Source: Mycobacterium sp. 1100029.7
GTDB lineage: Bacteria; Actinomycetota; Actinomycetes; Mycobacteriales; Mycobacteriaceae
Assembly (NCBI RefSeq): GCF_001665235.1
Contig: NZ_LZSC01000006.1
Coordinates: 1 to 64,000 of the forward strand
Reading direction: 5' to 3'
DNA: 64,000 bases
Under the pieces are notes generated by a model. It did no database searches and had not been told where the DNA came from. It saw nothing but the letters and a program-made list of their open reading frames with translations. Shown in pieces: positions 9,925 to 23,451 of this stretch (position 1 is its first letter; each line of letters opens with the position of its first letter). The translations under genes and the position numbers were made by a program.

Positions 9925-9951
9925 ACCGGGCAATCAGGTTAGGCTCGGCGG

Positions 9952-10239
9952 GTGAGCGACAAACTCGGCCAGCGCACCCAGTCTGTGCCCTGGGCAACGG
10001 GTTTGACGGTCGCGGCGTTCGTCGCCGCGGTCACCGGCGCCGCGATTGTGGTGCTGAGCCTCGGGCTGGTCCGGGTGCATGTCCTGCTGGCCATCGGGCT
10101 CAATGTGGTGGCCGCCGGCGGATTGGCGCCGACGCTGTGGGGGTGGCGGCGCACGCCCGTGCTGCGCTGGTTCGTACTGGGCGCGGGCGTGGGTGTGGCG
10201 GTTGCGTGGGTGGCGCTGCTCGCGCGCGCCCTGTCCTAA
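9952..10239 (+). CDS. DUF2537 membrane protein (Rv0882-like)
   Basis: This 95-residue protein has three hydrophobic helices (about 15-37, 40-60, 72-92) separated by short Arg-containing loops (GWRRTPVLRW). It starts at GTG 9952 and its stop abuts the sepH stop on the other strand. Function is unknown. Confidence 0.8.
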   Translation: MSDKLGQRTQSVPWATGLTVAAFVAAVTGAAIVVLSLGLVRVHVLLAIGLNVVAAGGLAPTLWGWRRTPVLRWFVLGAGVGVAVAWVALLARALS

Positions 10240-11028
10240 CTAGCGCTGACCGCCCGAGCGCACCCCGAGCAGCACGTCCTCCCATGCCGGGATGACCGGT
10301 CGGCCGCGACGGCTGTGCACGGGCGGCTCCGGCTGCTGCGGCGGCGCGGCGTCCGCCGCGGGTGTCGGTTCGGCGGGTGCCGGCGGTGCGGGCTCTTCGA
10401 ATGCGACGTGGGCGACCCGCGCAAGCGGGCGCAGCGGACGCTCGAAGTCCGGGTCGATCAGCTCGCTGGCACTGTCGTCGATCGCGGTGACCGTGCCGCC
10501 GTGTGCGCCGGGCGTGAAGTGGAAGTGCGCCAGGTTGTCCGAGCGGCCGACCTTCCAGGCGAGTTGCACGGTCCAGCGGTTGTCTTCGTTGCGCCACGCG
10601 TCCCAGCTCAGTCCGCTGGGGTCCAGGCCGCGGGTGACCATCGCGGCGCTGACGGTCTCCAGCAGGGTCATCACGGCGGGGCCGTCGGCCAGCATCGGAT
10701 GTGCGGCCGTTGCCAGCTCGGCCGCGCGGAAGCGTTCCAGCAACACCGGGTGGGCGAAGCGGCGGACCCGGGAGATGTCTGAGCCCGAGGCCGACGCCAC
10801 CTGTTCCACGGATGCGCCGGCCCGGATTTTGGCCTGAATTTCTTTGGGGCTCAGCATGTTAGTGACTTCGATGTCGAGGTGCGGCTGTTCCGGCGGTGCC
10901 GTGTCCTTGCGCAGCAGGTCGCGCAGTCGGTCGTCGGCCGCCAGCTTGAACTGCTCGGCAGGGTCGTCGCCCTCGCAGATGACGTATTTGCTGTCGGCGT
11001 CGAGCCCAACCACTTTGAGTTCCCGCAT
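10240..11028 (-). CDS. sepH: SepH, FtsZ-associated cell-division protein
   Basis: This 262-residue protein corresponds to Rv0883c. The N-terminal DUF3071 region (MRELKVVGLDADSKYVICE) includes a helix-turn-helix-like motif (PKEIQAKIRAGASVEQVASA). A variable Pro/Ala-rich linker follows, and the conserved C-terminal motif RRGRPVIPAWEDVLLGV closes the protein. SepH binds FtsZ and changes its assembly in actinobacteria. The ATG at 11028 follows GAGGAG. Confidence 0.9.
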   Translation of the reverse strand: MRELKVVGLDADSKYVICEGDDPAEQFKLAADDRLRDLLRKDTAPPEQPHLDIEVTNMLSPKEIQAKIRAGASVEQVASASGSDISRVRRFAHPVLLERFRAAELATAAHPMLADGPAVMTLLETVSAAMVTRGLDPSGLSWDAWRNEDNRWTVQLAWKVGRSDNLAHFHFTPGAHGGTVTAIDDSASELIDPDFERPLRPLARVAHVAFEEPAPPAPAEPTPAADAAPPQQPEPPVHSRRGRPVIPAWEDVLLGVRSGGQR

Positions 11029-11162
11029 GGCATCTCCTCGCAGGCTTCGTGCAGGTCCAGCGACAATTTCTTCGGACCCGTCACTGTGCCGCACTTTAGT
11101 CCAGCTAACGCCCACAACCCGTGCTGACACGCTGGGCGGTTTGCGCGTCGATGGCCGGAAGG

Positions 11163-13551
<2,389 letters not shown>

Positions 13552-13568
13552 CCGCCGCGGGTTCGCTT

Positions 13569-15251
13569 ATGCCGCACGTGATCACCCAGTCGTGCTGTAA
13601 CGACGGGTCCTGTGTTTTCGCCTGCCCGGTGAATTGCATTCACCCATCGCCGGACGAGCCGGGCTTCGCCACGGCCGAGATGCTCCATATCGATCCGGCC
13701 GCCTGTGTGGACTGCGGTGCCTGCGTCAGCGCCTGCCCGGTCGGCGCGATCGTGCCCGACAATCGGCTGCAGAGCCGGCAATTGCCGTTCGTCGAAATCA
13801 ACTCCGGCTTCTATCCGGAGCGCCCGGCCGACGTGAAGCTGCCCCCGACCTCGAAGCTGGCACCGGTGCTCCCGGCTCCCGAGGTGCACCTGCGCCGTCA
13901 GCCGCTGACGGTGGCGATCGTCGGCTCCGGTCCGGCGGCGATGTATGCCGCCGACGAACTGCTGACCCAGCACGGCGTGCGCGTCAACGTCTTCGAAAAG
14001 CTGCCCACCCCCTATGGTTTGGTGCGCGCGGGAGTCGCGCCCGATCACCAGAACACCAAGCGGGTCACCAAGCTGTTCGACCGGGTCTCCCGTCATCGCC
14101 ACTTCAACTTCTATCTCAACGTCGAAGTCGGCCGGCAGCTGAGCCACGCCGACCTATTGGCTCACCATCACGCCGTGCTGTACGCGGTCGGTGCGCCCGA
14201 TGACCGGCGGCTGGACATCGACGGCATGGGCCTGCCGGGAACCGGCACCGCCACCGAACTGGTCGCGTGGATCAACGGGCATCCCGAGTTCGCGGATCTG
14301 CCAGTCGATCTCAGCCACGAGCGGGTCGTCGTCGTCGGCAACGGCAACGTCGCCCTCGACGTCGCCCGGGTGCTCACCACCAACCCGGACGAGCTGGCCC
14401 GCACCGACATCTCCGACCGGGCTCTGGAAGCGTTCCGCAAATCCGCGGTGCGCGAGGTTGTGGTCGCCGCCCGGCGCGGCCCCGCGCAATCGGCCTTCAC
14501 ATTGCCCGAATTGATCGGCCTCACAGCAACATCCGAGGTCGTCCTGGACGCCGACGATCACGCCCTGGTAGCCCTTGATCTCGCGGGCGCCACGGACGCG
14601 CTGACCCGCAACAAGCTGGAGGTCTTGACCAAGCTCGGCGACAGCTCGACTCCGGGGACCCGCCCGCGGATCCGGCTGGCGTATCAGCTCACACCCCACC
14701 GGGTGCTGGGCGAGCAACGCGCTGCCGGCGTGGAGTTCACGGTCACCGGCACCGACAATGTGCACCGCATCGAGGCGGGCCTGGTGCTGACGTCGATTGG
14801 CTACCGCGGCAAGAAGATTGGCGATCTGCCTTTCGACGAGGAAGCCGCTGTCGTGCCGAATGAGAATGGCCGCGTCGTCGACCCCGATTCCGGCCGACCC
14901 GTGCCCGGGGCCTATGTCGCGGGGTGGATCAAACGCGGGCCGACCGGATTCATCGGCACCAACAAGTCGTGCTCACTGCAGACAGTGCAAGCGCTAGTCG
15001 CCGACTTCAATGCCGGCGCCTTGACCGATCCGGTGGGGAGGCGCGCGGCGCTCGACGAGCTGGTACGCAGCCGCCAGCCCGACGTCGTCGACTCGGCGGG
15101 ATGGGCTGCCATCGACGCCGCGGAGATCGCGCGCGGCATCGACGCGGGCCGGCCGCGCAACAAGTTCACCGACATCGCCGACATGCTCGCGGCCGCGGCG
15201 ACCGCACAGCCGGCGCCGCGACGCCGGCTGCCGGCCCGCTTGCTCGGCTAG
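13569..15251 (+). CDS. fprB: FprB, ferredoxin / ferredoxin-NADP reductase fusion
   Basis: This 560-residue fusion has an N-terminal ferredoxin domain (about 1-70) with iron-sulfur motifs CCNDGSCVFACPVNCIHP and CVDCGACVSACPVGAI. An FAD/NADP adrenodoxin-reductase-type domain follows, with FAD motif VAIVGSGPAAMYAADELL, NADP motif VVVVGNGNVALDVARVL and the closing AGWIKRGPTGFIGTNK. It moves electrons between NADPH and ferredoxin-dependent oxygenases. The ATG at 13569 starts directly at the ferredoxin domain (MPHVITQSC). It converges on a VOC gene with a 4-bp overlap. Confidence 0.95.
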   Translation: MPHVITQSCCNDGSCVFACPVNCIHPSPDEPGFATAEMLHIDPAACVDCGACVSACPVGAIVPDNRLQSRQLPFVEINSGFYPERPADVKLPPTSKLAPVLPAPEVHLRRQPLTVAIVGSGPAAMYAADELLTQHGVRVNVFEKLPTPYGLVRAGVAPDHQNTKRVTKLFDRVSRHRHFNFYLNVEVGRQLSHADLLAHHHAVLYAVGAPDDRRLDIDGMGLPGTGTATELVAWINGHPEFADLPVDLSHERVVVVGNGNVALDVARVLTTNPDELARTDISDRALEAFRKSAVREVVVAARRGPAQSAFTLPELIGLTATSEVVLDADDHALVALDLAGATDALTRNKLEVLTKLGDSSTPGTRPRIRLAYQLTPHRVLGEQRAAGVEFTVTGTDNVHRIEAGLVLTSIGYRGKKIGDLPFDEEAAVVPNENGRVVDPDSGRPVPGAYVAGWIKRGPTGFIGTNKSCSLQTVQALVADFNAGALTDPVGRRAALDELVRSRQPDVVDSAGWAAIDAAEIARGIDAGRPRNKFTDIADMLAAAATAQPAPRRRLPARLLG

Positions 15252-15706
15252 CCGCTGGCCTGCCCGGCCATCGCGGATTGGATTTCGTCGATGCTGACCT
15301 CGCGCACCGGCTGTCCCAACGACCACTGGTGGCCGTATGGGTCCGCGACCATGCCGTAGCGGTCGCCCCAGAACTGGTCGGCCAGCGGCATCACCACGGT
15401 GGCACCGGCGTCCACGGCGCGCTGGAACTTCGCCTCGACGTCGGTGACCGTCAAATGGATCGTCACCGGAGTGCCGCCCAACGACGTCGGGGTCATCGAC
15501 TTGCCGCCACACATCTCCGGAAAGTCGTCGTTGAGCATCACCAGGAAGCCGTTGATGCGCACCGCGGCGTGCACGAGCTTGCCGTCCGGGCGCGGCACGC
15601 GGCCGATCTCCTCGGCTCCAAATGCCTTGACGTAGAAGTCAATCGCGCCGGCGGCGTCGTCAACCACCAGGTGCGGGGACAAAGCGGGTTCGATATTGAT
15701 GGCCAT
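15248..15706 (-). CDS. VOC-family (glyoxalase/PhnB-like) protein (Rv0887c-like)
   Basis: This 152-residue protein has the paired beta-alpha-beta-beta-beta modules of the vicinal-oxygen-chelate fold. The pattern SPHLVVDDAAGAIDFYVKAF at the start and DRYGMVADPYGHQWSL at the end is typical of PhnB-like proteins. The ATG is at 15706. The substrate is unknown. Confidence 0.85.
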   Translation of the reverse strand: MAINIEPALSPHLVVDDAAGAIDFYVKAFGAEEIGRVPRPDGKLVHAAVRINGFLVMLNDDFPEMCGGKSMTPTSLGGTPVTIHLTVTDVEAKFQRAVDAGATVVMPLADQFWGDRYGMVADPYGHQWSLGQPVREVSIDEIQSAMAGQASG

Positions 15707-15827
15707 GGTGCGCTCCTTGCTGTCGGTGTCCAAGGCCAGTCGCGACAACTGGCTCACGGTATTGACTGCACTCGCGACGCAAAATCATCGCGGCGAAGAC
15801 AAGTCAATCGCCGGGTACCGACAAAAG

Positions 15828-16949
15828 TCAGGCGTGGCTCAGCACCCGGTCCCAGCCGTCGACGGACTCCGGGCTGCGCGGTTCGGGACCCACGTAAATC
15901 GCCGAGGGCCGCACCAGCTTGCCCAGCCGCTTCTGCTCGAGGATGTGGGCGCACCAGCCCGCGGTCCGCCCGCAGGTGAACATCGCCGGCATCATGTTGG
16001 CCGGTACCTGGGCGAAGTCCAGGATCACCGCGGCCCAGAATTCGACGTTGGTCTCGATGGCACGGTCCGGACGGCGCTCGCGCAGCTCGGCCAGGGCGGC
16101 CTGCTCGAGGGCCACCGCGACCTCGTGGCGCGGGGCGCCCAGGCGCTCGGAGGTAGCTCGCAGCACCCGGGCCCGCGGGTCTTCCGCGCGGTAGACCCGG
16201 TGGCCGAAGCCCATCAACTTGTCTCCGCTGTCCAGGATCTTCTTGACCAGGCCACGGGCATCGCCGGTGCGCTCGACCTCTTCGAGCATCGGCAGCACGC
16301 GGGCCGGGGCGCCACCGTGCAGCGGGCCGCTCATCGCGCCGATCGCACCGGACAGGGATGCGGCCACGTCGGCACCGGTGGAGGCGATCACCCGCGCGGT
16401 GAAGGTCGATGCGTTCATGCCGTGCTCGGCGGCCGACACCCAGTAGGCGTCGATGGCCTCGACGTGCCGCGGATCGGGCTCACCCTGCCAGCGGGTCATG
16501 AAACGTGCTGTCACCGTTTGGCATTCGTCGATGACGCGCTGCGGCACGGCTGGCTGGTAGATGCCGCGCGCCGACTGTGCGACGTAGGACAGCGCCATCA
16601 CCGACGCACGGGCGAGCTGGTCGCGGGCGGTGGCTTCGTCGGTGTCGAGCAGCGGCTTGTAGCCCCAGATCGGCGCCAGCATCGCCAGGCCGGCCTGCAC
16701 GTCGACGCGAACGTCGCCGGTGTGAATCGGCAGCGGAAACGGTTCGGCGGGCGGCAAACCGTGCCCGAATCTCCCGTCGACCAGAAGGGCCCAGACGTCA
16801 CCGAAAGTGACCTGCTCGTTCACCAGATCTTGGATGTCGACGCCGCGGTAGCGCAGCGCGCCGCCGTCCTTGTCCGGCTCGGCGATCTCGGTCGTGAATG
16901 CGACGACGCCTTCGAGGCCGGGGACGAAATCTTCCGGGACCACAGTCAT
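15828..16949 (-). CDS. citA: CitA, citrate synthase 2
   Basis: This 373-residue citrate-synthase-family protein has the two histidine motifs GPLHGGAPA and FGHRVYRAEDPRA. Where most citrate synthases have the catalytic Asp (NVDF in GltA2 in this window), CitA has Glu in NVEFWAA. It should condense acetyl-CoA or propionyl-CoA with oxaloacetate, but the Glu may alter activity. The ATG at 16949 gives the N-terminus MTVVPEDFVPGLEG. Confidence 0.93.
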   Translation of the reverse strand: MTVVPEDFVPGLEGVVAFTTEIAEPDKDGGALRYRGVDIQDLVNEQVTFGDVWALLVDGRFGHGLPPAEPFPLPIHTGDVRVDVQAGLAMLAPIWGYKPLLDTDEATARDQLARASVMALSYVAQSARGIYQPAVPQRVIDECQTVTARFMTRWQGEPDPRHVEAIDAYWVSAAEHGMNASTFTARVIASTGADVAASLSGAIGAMSGPLHGGAPARVLPMLEEVERTGDARGLVKKILDSGDKLMGFGHRVYRAEDPRARVLRATSERLGAPRHEVAVALEQAALAELRERRPDRAIETNVEFWAAVILDFAQVPANMMPAMFTCGRTAGWCAHILEQKRLGKLVRPSAIYVGPEPRSPESVDGWDRVLSHA

Positions 16950-16982
16950 AGGAAAATTCTCGCACCCTTGCTCTGGACCGAC

Positions 16983-16998
16983 GCTACCGGCCGGTAGC
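16983..16998. promoter_or_regulatory. perfect 16-bp palindrome between citA and pdxH
   Basis: GCTACCGGCCGGTAGC is fully self-complementary, and a further CCGGTAGCG half lies 7 bp on at 17004-17012, able to pair with CGCTACCGG. It sits in the 71-bp divergent gap and could be an operator acting on both genes. Confidence 0.5.
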
Positions 16999-17020
16999 AA
17001 CCGCCGGTAGCGTTGACCGA

Positions 17021-17692
17021 ATGGCCGGACCAGACCCCTCACCTGACCGAGATCACCTGCAAAGGATGCGTGTGGAGTACGGGTCGGCGGAGCGTGACGG
17101 CAGCTCCGATCTCGACGTTTCCTGGCTCGACGACGGTTGGCTTGCGTTGTTGCGCACCTGGATTGACGCTGCCGAACGGCTCGGCGTCTCCGAGCCCAAC
17201 GCGATGGTGCTGACGACCGTGGACGATGGCAAGCCGATGAGCCGGTCGGTGTTGTGCAAGAGCGTCGACGAGACCGGCATCACGTTCTTCACCAACTACG
17301 ACTCGGCCAAAGGCATCCAGCTGGCCCAGACGCCCTACGCCTCGGCGACATTCCCCTGGTATCTGCTGGGCCGACAGGTCCACATCCGCGGTGCGGTGAC
17401 CAAGGTCGACGCGCAGGCCACGGAGGACTACTGGTCGAAGCGGCCCCGCGGTTCACAGCTGGGCGCGTGGGCGTCGCACCAATCACAACCGATCGCGTCC
17501 CGCGCGGCCCTGCTCGATCAGCTCACCGAGGTGACCGAGCGTTTCGCCGACTCCGAGCAGGTCCCGGTGCCACCGAACTGGGGCGGCTATCTGCTCGCAC
17601 CCGAGGTGGTGGAATTCTGGCAGGGGCGAGAAAACCGGCTGCATAACCGGATTCGGGTTGTCGGCGGCAACGTCGAGCGCCTGCAGCCCTAG
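17021..17692 (+). CDS. pdxH: PdxH, pyridoxamine 5'-phosphate oxidase
   Basis: This FMN enzyme makes pyridoxal 5'-phosphate from PNP or PMP. The 223 residues show the family blocks [36 protein letters not shown] and the C-terminal [16 protein letters not shown] with NRLHNR. The ATG is at 17021. It is divergent from citA and followed 23 bp later by an MFS gene. Confidence 0.93.
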   Translation: MAGPDPSPDRDHLQRMRVEYGSAERDGSSDLDVSWLDDGWLALLRTWIDAAERLGVSEPNAMVLTTVDDGKPMSRSVLCKSVDETGITFFTNYDSAKGIQLAQTPYASATFPWYLLGRQVHIRGAVTKVDAQATEDYWSKRPRGSQLGAWASHQSQPIASRAALLDQLTEVTERFADSEQVPVPPNWGGYLLAPEVVEFWQGRENRLHNRIRVVGGNVERLQP

Positions 17693-17715
17693 CTCTGTGT
17701 GACGAAGCGCGCCGC

Positions 17716-19050
17716 GTGGGCGGCGCGAGGAGGAGGCGCGAAATCAGGCCCACCGCGCGGCTGTTCGCGGACACCACCCCGCTGCGCTCGCCCGATTTTC
17801 GCCGGCTCTGGGTCGCGGGCATCCCGACGGTCATCGGTGCCAACCTCACGGTGTTCGCCGTTCCCGTCCAGATCTATGCCCTCACCCAGAATTCGGCCTA
17901 TGTCGGACTGGCCGGCATTTTCGCGCTGGTGCCGCTGGCGGTGTTCGGCCTGCTCGGTGGGGCCTGGGCCGACGCGATGGATCGGCGGGTGCTGCTGATC
18001 GTCGCCTCGTGCGGGCTGGCCGCGACGTCGCTGCTGTTGTGGTTGCAGGCCGAACTGTCGCTCAACGACGTGTGGGTGGTGTTGTGCCTGCTGGGATTTC
18101 AGCAAGCGTTCTTCGGCGTCAACGCCCCCACCCGGTCGGCGGCGATTCCGCGGATGTTGCCCGGAAGCCAGCTCGCCGCCGGAAACGCCTTGAACATGAC
18201 CGTCGCCCAGTTCGGCGCCATCGCGGGGCCGCTGCTGGCCGGTGTCCTGCTGAACTGGGTGGACCTGTCGACGCTGTATCTGATCGACACGCTGACCTGC
18301 GTGGCGCCCATTTGGGCGACGTTTCGGCTGACGCCCATGCCCGTCGTCGAGGCGATCGCCGAGCGCGGGCGCTGGGGCTTCGGCGCCGTCATGGAGGGCT
18401 TCCGCTACCTAGCCGGCAACACCGTCGTGCTGATGTCGTTCGTGGTGGACCTGATCGCGATGATCTTCGGGATGCCCAGGGCGCTGTTCCCGCAGCTGGC
18501 CCACGAGAGCTTCGGAGGCCCCATCGAGGGCGGCTCGGCGATGGCGCTGCTGTCCGCGGCGATGCCGGTCGGAGCGGTGGCCGCCGGAGTGCTGTCCGGC
18601 TGGTTGCCGCGGATCCAGCGTCAGGGCCAGGCCATCGTCGTCTCCATCGTCGGCTGGGGTCTGTCGATGGTGGGCTTCGGACTGGCCTGCGGTCTCGCCC
18701 ACGGCCGTACCGGTCCGATGCTCTGGGCGGCCTTGGCCTTCATGGCTTTCGGGGGAGCGGTCGACATGGTGTCGGCGGCGTTCCGGCAGACGATCCTGCA
18801 GCAGGTGGCGTCCGATGACGTGGTTGGGCGGCTGCAGGGCGTGTTCACCGTCGTCGTCGCGGGCGGGCCCCGGCTGGCCGACTTCGTGCACGGCGCCGCG
18901 GCGGCCGCAGCCGGGACGACCGCGGCTGCCGCCGGCGGCGGGGGCCTGGTGGTGCTCGGAGTGATAATCGCCTCACTGGTCGCGCCCGAATTCATCCGCT
19001 ACCGGGCGACACGGCCGTCAACACCGCACGATAAGGCGGGGTTCACCTGA
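17716..19050 (+). CDS. EntS-like MFS exporter
   Basis: This 444-residue protein with about 12 membrane helices starts with FRRLWVAGIPTVIGANLTVF and has the MFS loop GGAWADAMDRR. The overall form resembles enterobactin-exporter (EntS)-type transporters, called transmembrane secretion effectors in some annotations. An Ala/Gly-rich stretch (FVHGAAAAAAGTTAAAAGGG) lies before the last helix. The start is GTG 17716, with weak ribosome-site support. The substrate is unknown. Confidence 0.82.
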   Translation: MGGARRRREIRPTARLFADTTPLRSPDFRRLWVAGIPTVIGANLTVFAVPVQIYALTQNSAYVGLAGIFALVPLAVFGLLGGAWADAMDRRVLLIVASCGLAATSLLLWLQAELSLNDVWVVLCLLGFQQAFFGVNAPTRSAAIPRMLPGSQLAAGNALNMTVAQFGAIAGPLLAGVLLNWVDLSTLYLIDTLTCVAPIWATFRLTPMPVVEAIAERGRWGFGAVMEGFRYLAGNTVVLMSFVVDLIAMIFGMPRALFPQLAHESFGGPIEGGSAMALLSAAMPVGAVAAGVLSGWLPRIQRQGQAIVVSIVGWGLSMVGFGLACGLAHGRTGPMLWAALAFMAFGGAVDMVSAAFRQTILQQVASDDVVGRLQGVFTVVVAGGPRLADFVHGAAAAAAGTTAAAAGGGGLVVLGVIIASLVAPEFIRYRATRPSTPHDKAGFT

Positions 19051-19172
19051 CCGAAAGCCGTGCGCTCGGCCGAAAAGACCCCGGGCGGGCGCGTCGCCGC
19101 GATAACGACTACCTTCAGCTATACGCACCTAGTCAGGCGCAGCCATACCAGCCAGAGCGCAAAGGGGTTCTC

Positions 19173-20465
<1,293 letters not shown>

Positions 20466-20512
20466 CGCAAGCGCGGCATAGCCGGGCGATGCGGGTCGCG
20501 GCCATCGACTCG

Positions 20513-22099
20513 TCAGCTCTCACCAAGCGAGGCCAGCACCGCCATTGCGGCGTTATGGCCGCCGATGCCCGATACGGCTCCGCCTCGGCGAGCCCCCGAG
20601 CCGCACAACATAATTCGTTCGTGTGCGGTGGCCACACCCCATTGCCGGGCCGGGGTGTCCAGCACTTCGCCATCCTCGGCGAACGGCCAGGACAACGCGC
20701 CGTGAAAGATGTTGCCCCCGGTCATCGCCAGGGCGCGCTGCAGGTCGTCGGTGGTCGTCGTCTCCAGGCAGGGCCGCCCGTGCGCATCACTGAGCAGCAC
20801 GTCTTGAATAGGTTCGGCGAGAACGGAATTCAGCGACGCCAGCACCGACTCGGTGAGCTGATCGCGGGACACGGTGTCCAGCAACCAGTGGGGTGTGTGC
20901 AAGCCGAACACCGTCATGGTCTGGGCGCCCGAGGCGCGCAACCCCGCCGACAGGATGCTCGGGTCGGTCAGCGAATGGCAGTACGCCTCGCACGGCAGCG
21001 GATCCGGTAGCGCCCCGGCAGCCGCGGCCCCGTAAGCCGTATCCAGTTGCCGCCACGTCTGGTTCACGTGAAAAGTCCCGGCGAACGCCTGCTCGGGGCG
21101 CACCGCCGGGTCACGCAGCCGGGGCAGCCGTCGCAGCACCATGTTCACCTTCACCTGCGCGCCGGCGGCCAAGGGCACCGGCGGTTCGCCGAGGAGTTCG
21201 GCCAGTACCGCCGGCGTGACGCCGGCCAGCACCACCCGGCCCGCGACCCGGTGCTGCGCGCCGGCGTGCCGGTAGTGCACCAAGCCGTCCGGTTCGACGC
21301 GGTAAACCTCTGCGCCGGTGCGGATTTCAGCACCATGCCGGGTCGCGGCGGCGGCCAGCGCCGAGGTCAGCGCGCCCATGCCGCCGATCGGAACGTCCCA
21401 ATCACCGCCCAGCACGTGATACAGGAAGCAGATGTTCTGCCGCAGCGACGGATCGTCGAGACGAGCGAACGTGCCGATCAACGCATCGGTGGCGATCACC
21501 CCGCGTACCAGATCGTCGTGCACCGCGTCGGTGATGGCGCGGCCGATGGGCTCCTCGATGATCGCTTGCCACGCGGCGGCGGCGTCGGGGTCCGCGCTGT
21601 CGCAGACGTCGTGCCGTGCCTGTTCGCGGGTGCGCAGTGGTTCGGTCAGCGTGGGCCAGAGCCGGTCGGTCACCAACCGGCAGCGCCGGTAGAAGTCGGC
21701 AAAGCCGCTCTCGTCATCGGCGGCGCCGATCGCGCTGAAGGAATCGGCGTGCGAGCCGATCAGCAGGCCGCTGCGCCCGCCCGTCGCCGGCTGCGGGGTG
21801 TACGACGAAAACGGCCGTGGCGCCAGCCGCACGTCGGCGCCCAAGTCCTCGACGATGCGGGGCGGCAGCAGGCTGACCAGATAGGAATATCGGGACAGCC
21901 GGGCGTCGACCCCTTCGAAGGCCTGCGCCGAGACCGCGGCGCCACCGATGTGCCCCAGGCGCTCCAGCAACCGCACCCGCAGCCCGGCGCGCGCCAGGTA
22001 GCCCGCGGCTACCAGGCCGTTGTGGCCTCCACCTACGACGACAACGTCATAATCGGGGTCATAATCGGGGTCACGATCCGCCGCGTCATCGGCAGGCAT
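20513..22099 (-). CDS. phytoene-dehydrogenase-like FAD oxidoreductase (Rv0897c-like)
   Basis: This 528-residue protein has an N-terminal Rossmann motif [20 protein letters not shown] and a C-terminal FAD motif ([20 protein letters not shown]) as in the CrtI/PDS family. It lies 2 bp after the DUF2630 gene and is probably co-transcribed with it. There is no carotenoid pathway nearby, so the substrate is open. A 12-bp tandem duplication near the start adds a second DPDY unit. Confidence 0.88.
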   Translation of the reverse strand: MPADDAADRDPDYDPDYDVVVVGGGHNGLVAAGYLARAGLRVRLLERLGHIGGAAVSAQAFEGVDARLSRYSYLVSLLPPRIVEDLGADVRLAPRPFSSYTPQPATGGRSGLLIGSHADSFSAIGAADDESGFADFYRRCRLVTDRLWPTLTEPLRTREQARHDVCDSADPDAAAAWQAIIEEPIGRAITDAVHDDLVRGVIATDALIGTFARLDDPSLRQNICFLYHVLGGDWDVPIGGMGALTSALAAAATRHGAEIRTGAEVYRVEPDGLVHYRHAGAQHRVAGRVVLAGVTPAVLAELLGEPPVPLAAGAQVKVNMVLRRLPRLRDPAVRPEQAFAGTFHVNQTWRQLDTAYGAAAAGALPDPLPCEAYCHSLTDPSILSAGLRASGAQTMTVFGLHTPHWLLDTVSRDQLTESVLASLNSVLAEPIQDVLLSDAHGRPCLETTTTDDLQRALAMTGGNIFHGALSWPFAEDGEVLDTPARQWGVATAHERIMLCGSGARRGGAVSGIGGHNAAMAVLASLGES

Positions 22100-22101
22100 C
22101 G

Positions 22102-22365
22102 TCAGCCCAGGTAGCCCTCGACCTGATCGCCCGGACGCACCGCGGCTTCCCGCGGGTCACCACCGGTTTCACGCAACGCGCGGCGCTGACGCAGCAGGTC
22201 CCAGCACTGGTCGAGTTCGACCTCGACCCGGCGCAGCCGGTCATGCTCCTCGGATTCGCTGATGTCGTGGTGCTGCAGCTGCGCCCGCAGGTCTTTCTCC
22301 TCGGCAACCAGGGTGCGAATGCGCGCCAGGGTATCGCTGTCAGTCGGTTTAGTGCCATCGGCCAT
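22102..22365 (-). CDS. DUF2630 small coiled-coil protein (Rv0898c-like)
   Basis: This 87-residue, highly charged protein is predicted mostly helical (ARIRTLVAEEKDLRAQL, then EEHDRLRRVEVELDQCWDLL), the layout of the DUF2630 family. It sits 2 bp upstream of the FAD oxidoreductase gene and is divergent from arfA. Confidence 0.88.
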   Translation of the reverse strand: MADGTKPTDSDTLARIRTLVAEEKDLRAQLQHHDISESEEHDRLRRVEVELDQCWDLLRQRRALRETGGDPREAAVRPGDQVEGYLG

Positions 22366-22470
22366 TGCTCCAGTGTGCCCGACGCAACCGGGGGCGCAGG
22401 GCGCAGTCGGTAGGCTTCATATCGCCCCAGGACGGACTCGTCCCGGCAAACGCATTGAGGAGGGATAGGT

Positions 22471-23439
22471 GTGGGCCTACGGGCGCGTTTCGGCCGAGCG
22501 GCCGAGCGACCGGCCCCGATCTCCTACCGGCGGTCGGCGGGTATTCCCTGGCTGATCGGTGTGGTGGTGATTCCACTGCTGATAGCCGCGATCGGGTACG
22601 CCGCCGTCGAGCGGCCCCGGGCGGCCCATCGCGCCGCCGGGGCGCCGCCGGCGGCCGCGTCGTCGAGCACACCGGGTAAGCCGCCGCTGTCCCTGGCGCC
22701 GCTCTCGATTGTCCGCAACGGCAACGACGTGACTCTCACCGGTGACTTCCCCGACGACTCCGCCAAAGCCGTTTTGACAAAGGTGCTGAAAAGCGCACTG
22801 CCGGCGAGCGTCAACATCGTCGACCAGATCGGTATCAACCCGAATATCGATGCGCTCGATTTCGCCAATGCCGGACCGATTTTCACCAACAGCGCGTCGA
22901 TCACCGACTTCACGCTCACAGTCAACGGGAATACCATCACGCTGACCGGAACGGCCGCATCGCAAACGCAAAAGAACGCCATCGAACACGAAGCCGCCCG
23001 CACCTGGTCGAATCTGAATGTCGTTGACCAGCTTGCGATTGGCGGCTCAGCGCCGCCCGCACCCGCAGCCGCCGGCCAGTGCGCCGAGCTGCAACCGGCC
23101 ATCAACGCCGCCACGGGCGGGCCGATCACCTTCGGCAACGACGGATTCAGCCTCACCCCCGCCGACGACCAGATACTGACTCAGGTGGCAGACAAGTTGA
23201 CGGCCTGCCCGAATCAACACGCCACGATCAACGGATACACCGACAACTCCGGAACCGAGGCCGTCAACGTCCCGCTGAGCACCAGCCGTGCCCAGACTGT
23301 CGCGAGTTTCCTTGTCGCGCACGGTGTCACCGGCGATCATCTGACAGTGCGCGGATTGGGCTCTACCAACCCGGTCGCCAGCAACGATACCGTCGACGGC
23401 CGCGCGAAGAACCGTCGCGTCGAAATCGTAGTCAGCTGA
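22471..23439 (+). CDS. arfA: ArfA (OmpATb), BON/OmpA-domain envelope protein
   Basis: This 322-residue protein has a membrane helix (about 26-46), BON-type repeats (about 75-195: NGNDVTLTGDFPDD and NGNTITLTGTAASQTQ) and a C-terminal OmpA-like domain. That domain carries NGYTDNSG and the peptidoglycan motif VDGRAKNRRVEIVV. Cysteines in GQCAEL and TACPNQ probably form the known disulfide. In M. tuberculosis the arfABC operon supports ammonia secretion and growth at acid pH. The GTG at 22471 follows GAGGAGGG. Confidence 0.95.
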   Translation: MGLRARFGRAAERPAPISYRRSAGIPWLIGVVVIPLLIAAIGYAAVERPRAAHRAAGAPPAAASSSTPGKPPLSLAPLSIVRNGNDVTLTGDFPDDSAKAVLTKVLKSALPASVNIVDQIGINPNIDALDFANAGPIFTNSASITDFTLTVNGNTITLTGTAASQTQKNAIEHEAARTWSNLNVVDQLAIGGSAPPAPAAAGQCAELQPAINAATGGPITFGNDGFSLTPADDQILTQVADKLTACPNQHATINGYTDNSGTEAVNVPLSTSRAQTVASFLVAHGVTGDHLTVRGLGSTNPVASNDTVDGRAKNRRVEIVVS

Positions 23440-23451
23440 GGGGGATCCGAC

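Noticed and set aside
10100..10597. Minus-strand frame inside sepH and Rv0882-like gene
   Set aside because: It is an Arg/Ala-rich shadow that crosses two supported genes.
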